Source: Chryseobacterium arthrosphaerae (GTDB lineage: Bacteria > Bacteroidota > Bacteroidia > Flavobacteriales > Weeksellaceae). Taken from it: a DNA stretch of 64,000 nucleotides. Each line of letters opens with the position of its first letter. The first letter of the stretch is position 1. Below the pieces are notes generated by a model, which was not told the origin of the DNA, made no database searches, and was given only the letters and a program-made list of their open reading frames with translations. The position numbers and the translations under genes are program-made. The stretch spans positions 1,488,001 through 1,552,000 of the forward strand of contig NZ_MAYG01000001.1 in the NCBI RefSeq assembly GCF_001684965.1, in the 5' to 3' direction. Positions 61,794-64,000 of this stretch are shown here, one piece after another.

Positions 61794-62912
61794 ATGCATC
61801 AGTTTACTATTGGAATTGAAGAAGAGTATCAGATCATCGACGTTGAAAGCCGGGATCTGGTCTCCCACGTTTCTAAAATCATTGAAGGCGGCAAAGCGGT
61901 TTTAAGTGAAAACTTAAAGCATGAGATGCATGAATCTATGATTGAGATGGAAACGGGTATCTGCCAGAACATTCAGGAAGCCAGGGCAGAATTAACGAAC
62001 TTAAGAAGACATCTTATCAATACGGCCCATGAACAGGGACTTCGTGTTTCCGGAGGTGGTACACATCCTTTTTCGCATTGGTCGGAAAATAATATTACCC
62101 AGGGGGAAAGATACATCAAAATTGTAGATGATATGGGTGATGTTGCCCGTGAAAACCTTATTTTCGGGCTTCACGTACATATTGGAATTCCCAACCGTGA
62201 AGAAGGGGTAAGAATTCAGAATGTGATGCGGTACTTCCTCCCTCACGTGTATGCGCTGTCTACCAACTCACCTTTCTGGATCGGAAGGTATACAGGATTT
62301 AAGTCTTACCGGCAGGAAATCTTCGTGAAATTCCCACGAACAGGAATCCCGAGTTATTTTAATTCCCTGGCGGAATTTGACAGCTATGTTGATCTTCTTG
62401 TAAAAACAGGAACTATTGACAATGCCAAGAAAATCTGGTGGGATCTGCGTGTTCACCCGTTCTATCCTACCATTGAATTCAGGATCTGCGACATGCCGTT
62501 AAGGATTGATGAAACCGTCTGTCTTGCAGCAATCATGCAGAGTCTGGTAGCCAAAATTTATAAGCTCCATCAGCAGAATCTAAGTTTCAGAAGCTATAGA
62601 AGGCTGCTGTTGAATGAAAATAAATGGCGTGCTTCCAAAAGCGGTATTGAAGCTCATCTGATTGACTTTGGCAAAGAAGAGTCTGTACCTTATCCTCATC
62701 TTTTAAAAGAACTTTTAGAGTTTATTGATGATGTGGTAGACGATCTGGGCTGCCGTCACGAGGTTGAATATGCCTGGAAAATTCTGGAGAACGGAACCGG
62801 TGCCGACAGACAGCTTCAAATCTTTAAGGAAACAGGTGATCTGACAAAAGTGGTAGATTATATGATCTCAGAAACTGAGTATGGCATAACACATGGAGAG
62901 CACGCTTCATAA
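61794..62912 (+). CDS. YbdK-family carboxylate-amine ligase (GCS2)
   Basis: 372 residues, the length of E. coli YbdK. IGIEEEYQIID (6-16) is the GCS2 start with metal-binding Glu residues; HVHIGI and the RQEIFVKFPRTGIPSYF region complete the active site. The family has weak glutamate-cysteine ligase activity in E. coli and forms amide bonds without an ATP-grasp fold. It starts 30 bases after ATP-grasp 2, so the two are in one operon. The substrate is unknown. Confidence 0.92.
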   Translation: MHQFTIGIEEEYQIIDVESRDLVSHVSKIIEGGKAVLSENLKHEMHESMIEMETGICQNIQEARAELTNLRRHLINTAHEQGLRVSGGGTHPFSHWSENNITQGERYIKIVDDMGDVARENLIFGLHVHIGIPNREEGVRIQNVMRYFLPHVYALSTNSPFWIGRYTGFKSYRQEIFVKFPRTGIPSYFNSLAEFDSYVDLLVKTGTIDNAKKIWWDLRVHPFYPTIEFRICDMPLRIDETVCLAAIMQSLVAKIYKLHQQNLSFRSYRRLLLNENKWRASKSGIEAHLIDFGKEESVPYPHLLKELLEFIDDVVDDLGCRHEVEYAWKILENGTGADRQLQIFKETGDLTKVVDYMISETEYGITHGEHAS

Positions 62913-62945
62913 TATTTTTGGTAACTTTACAAAAAATATGATGTA

Positions 62946-63779
62946 ATGAAAGATATTCGAATTGCTCTGCTGGACATGAACAACAATCATGTGAATCAAG
63001 GTTTTAGAAACATTAAAGAGATTTCCGAAGCTTTTCAGCAGAACTCTGAAGAAAATGTAATCATCAAAACATTTGATGTGAGATTCAAAGATGAAATGCC
63101 GGAGATCGGTGACTTTGATATTTTTATTTCTTCAGGCGGACCGGGTAATCCTCACAGAGAAGGCCTTGCATGGGAAGACAGGTTTGCCGGTTTTTTAGAT
63201 TCTGTTTTTGAACACAATAAATACAGTGAGGATAAAAAATACCTTTTCCTTATCTGCCATTCATTCCAGCTGGCAAGCATTCACTGGAAACTGGGTAATA
63301 TCTGCAAAAGGAAATCTTATTCTTTCGGGGTAATGCCTGTGCATAAAACCAAAGAAGGCCGTGAAGAGTTTTTGTTCAAAAACCTACAGGACCCTTTCTA
63401 TGCAGTAGATTCCAGGGCATATCAGTTTATTGAGCCTGATCAGGAACGTTTTGAAGAATTGGGAATGACTGTGATGGCCATTGAAAAATTCCGTCCTCAT
63501 ATCAATCTGGAAAGAGCTGTAATGGCCGTTCGTTTTTCAGATGAAATATTCGGAACCCAGTTTCACCCGGAAGCCAGCCCTGAAGCATTGATTGAAAATC
63601 TGAAAGATGAAAAAAACAGAGAAGCGATGATCGAAAACTTCGGTATGGAAAAATATCTTGAGACCATGGACAGAATAGATGATGAAGACAAAATCATCCT
63701 GACCAGAAACCAGATCCTTCCGAGATTCCTTCAGTTCGCAAAAAAAAACATTTTGAAAGAGGTTGAGTCTTTGGCTTAA
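62946..63779 (+). CDS. Class I glutamine amidotransferase-like protein
   Basis: 277 residues. GATase fold with oxyanion loop SSGGPGNP (62-69), nucleophile Cys104 in ICHSFQ, and His207-Glu209 in GTQFHPEA. The nucleophile elbow is L-x-C-x-S-x-Q rather than the common G-x-C-x-G-x-Q; Cys, Gln, His and Glu are all kept. A ~55-residue C-terminal extension follows. Last gene of the cluster, 33 bases after the GCS2 gene. Probably feeds ammonia to one of the ligases or hydrolyses a gamma-glutamyl bond. Confidence 0.9.
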   Translation: MKDIRIALLDMNNNHVNQGFRNIKEISEAFQQNSEENVIIKTFDVRFKDEMPEIGDFDIFISSGGPGNPHREGLAWEDRFAGFLDSVFEHNKYSEDKKYLFLICHSFQLASIHWKLGNICKRKSYSFGVMPVHKTKEGREEFLFKNLQDPFYAVDSRAYQFIEPDQERFEELGMTVMAIEKFRPHINLERAVMAVRFSDEIFGTQFHPEASPEALIENLKDEKNREAMIENFGMEKYLETMDRIDDEDKIILTRNQILPRFLQFAKKNILKEVESLA

Positions 63780-63903
63780 ACATTAATATCAACCACAAAA
63801 ATCATAAAAGTTTTTCAGCACTTTAGTTATTTTAAGTTACTGCTGACTGCTTGAAAAGTACACGTAAGTTTTTTGAAAACCTTTACTTTTCGCCGTTTCT
63901 GAA

Positions 63904-63956
63904 CTTATTAAAAGCTTTAGTGACTTTTGACTTCGTCGAATCTTTGATTTGTGGTT
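63904..63956 (-). repeat. Copy 2 (inverted) of the repeat flanking the ligase genes
   Basis: Minus strand begins AACCACAAATCAAAGATT, as in copy 1 at 60631. It lies 125 bases after the amidotransferase stop. The rest of 63780-64000 shows only AT-rich sequence and no terminator. Confidence 0.75.
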
Positions 63957-64000
63957 AAACTCATTTACAATATCAAATCGGACATTATTGTTCGATTTTT

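Overview
This window looks like chromosomal DNA from a Chryseobacterium-like member of the Flavobacteriia (Bacteroidota). The evidence is AT-rich spacers, several secreted proteins ending in a type IX secretion (Por/T9SS) type A sorting domain, promoters of the flavobacterial form TTG-N20-TAnnTTTG, an ATP synthase operon without its beta and epsilon genes, and the gene order udk / septum-initiator / methylmalonyl-CoA mutase small subunit. I saw no rRNA, tRNA, CRISPR array, prophage or insertion sequence. Gene content is mostly core, so the interest lies in one accessory-looking cluster at the right end and in the intergenic DNA.

Layout. 1-10 kb, minus strand: two secreted proteins (one cut by the window edge), an M20 dipeptidase, a small lipoprotein, a methyltransferase whose start lies in a dispersed repeat, the udk-ftsB-like-mutA-dinB operon, and a T9SS-exported zinc metallopeptidase. 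10-12 kb: clpS and a CNNM/CBS (CorC) protein. 12-17.7 kb: atpB-E-F-H-A-G, preceded by a small membrane protein. 18-19.4 kb: ffh. 19.4-24.2 kb: six outer-membrane beta-barrel genes, each mostly with its own promoter and terminator, including a tandem duplication with a 768-bp period. 24-32 kb: phoH, a SAM hydroxide adenosyltransferase, a branched-chain-type E2 gene, two overlapping small membrane proteins, a decayed HxlR regulator, a ClC chloride channel and a T9SS adhesin-like protein. 32.2-33.5 kb: rpsF-rpsR-rplI. 33.8-39 kb: an AraC regulator divergent from a TolC/HlyD/MFS tripartite efflux operon. 39-45 kb: aldehyde dehydrogenase, thioredoxin-like protein, lipid A acyltransferase, glycosyltransferase, exonuclease, a T9SS protein and ApaG. 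45-49 kb: sucA-sucB (2-oxoglutarate dehydrogenase). 50.5-55.7 kb: a glycogen operon glgB-glgA-lipoprotein-glgC.

Divergent from the glycogen operon, 55.9-63.8 kb is one co-directional series: a glycogen-binding-module esterase, an M17 leucyl aminopeptidase, an ATP-grasp ligase, a second esterase, a second ATP-grasp enzyme, a YbdK-type carboxylate-amine ligase (GCS2) and a class I glutamine amidotransferase. Three different amide-bond-forming folds with a glutaminase-type domain, a hydrolase and a peptidase suggest synthesis and turnover of a small peptide or amide metabolite. The product cannot be read from sequence. This is the best candidate here for an uncharacterised system.

The spacers carry several dispersed palindromic elements: roughly 160-bp elements with outward 'GCTGGAAG' ends, an inverted copy pair around the last three ligase-cluster genes, and a perfect 18-bp inverted repeat upstream of the first ATP-grasp gene. 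Some small-feature coordinates were counted by hand and may be off by one base.
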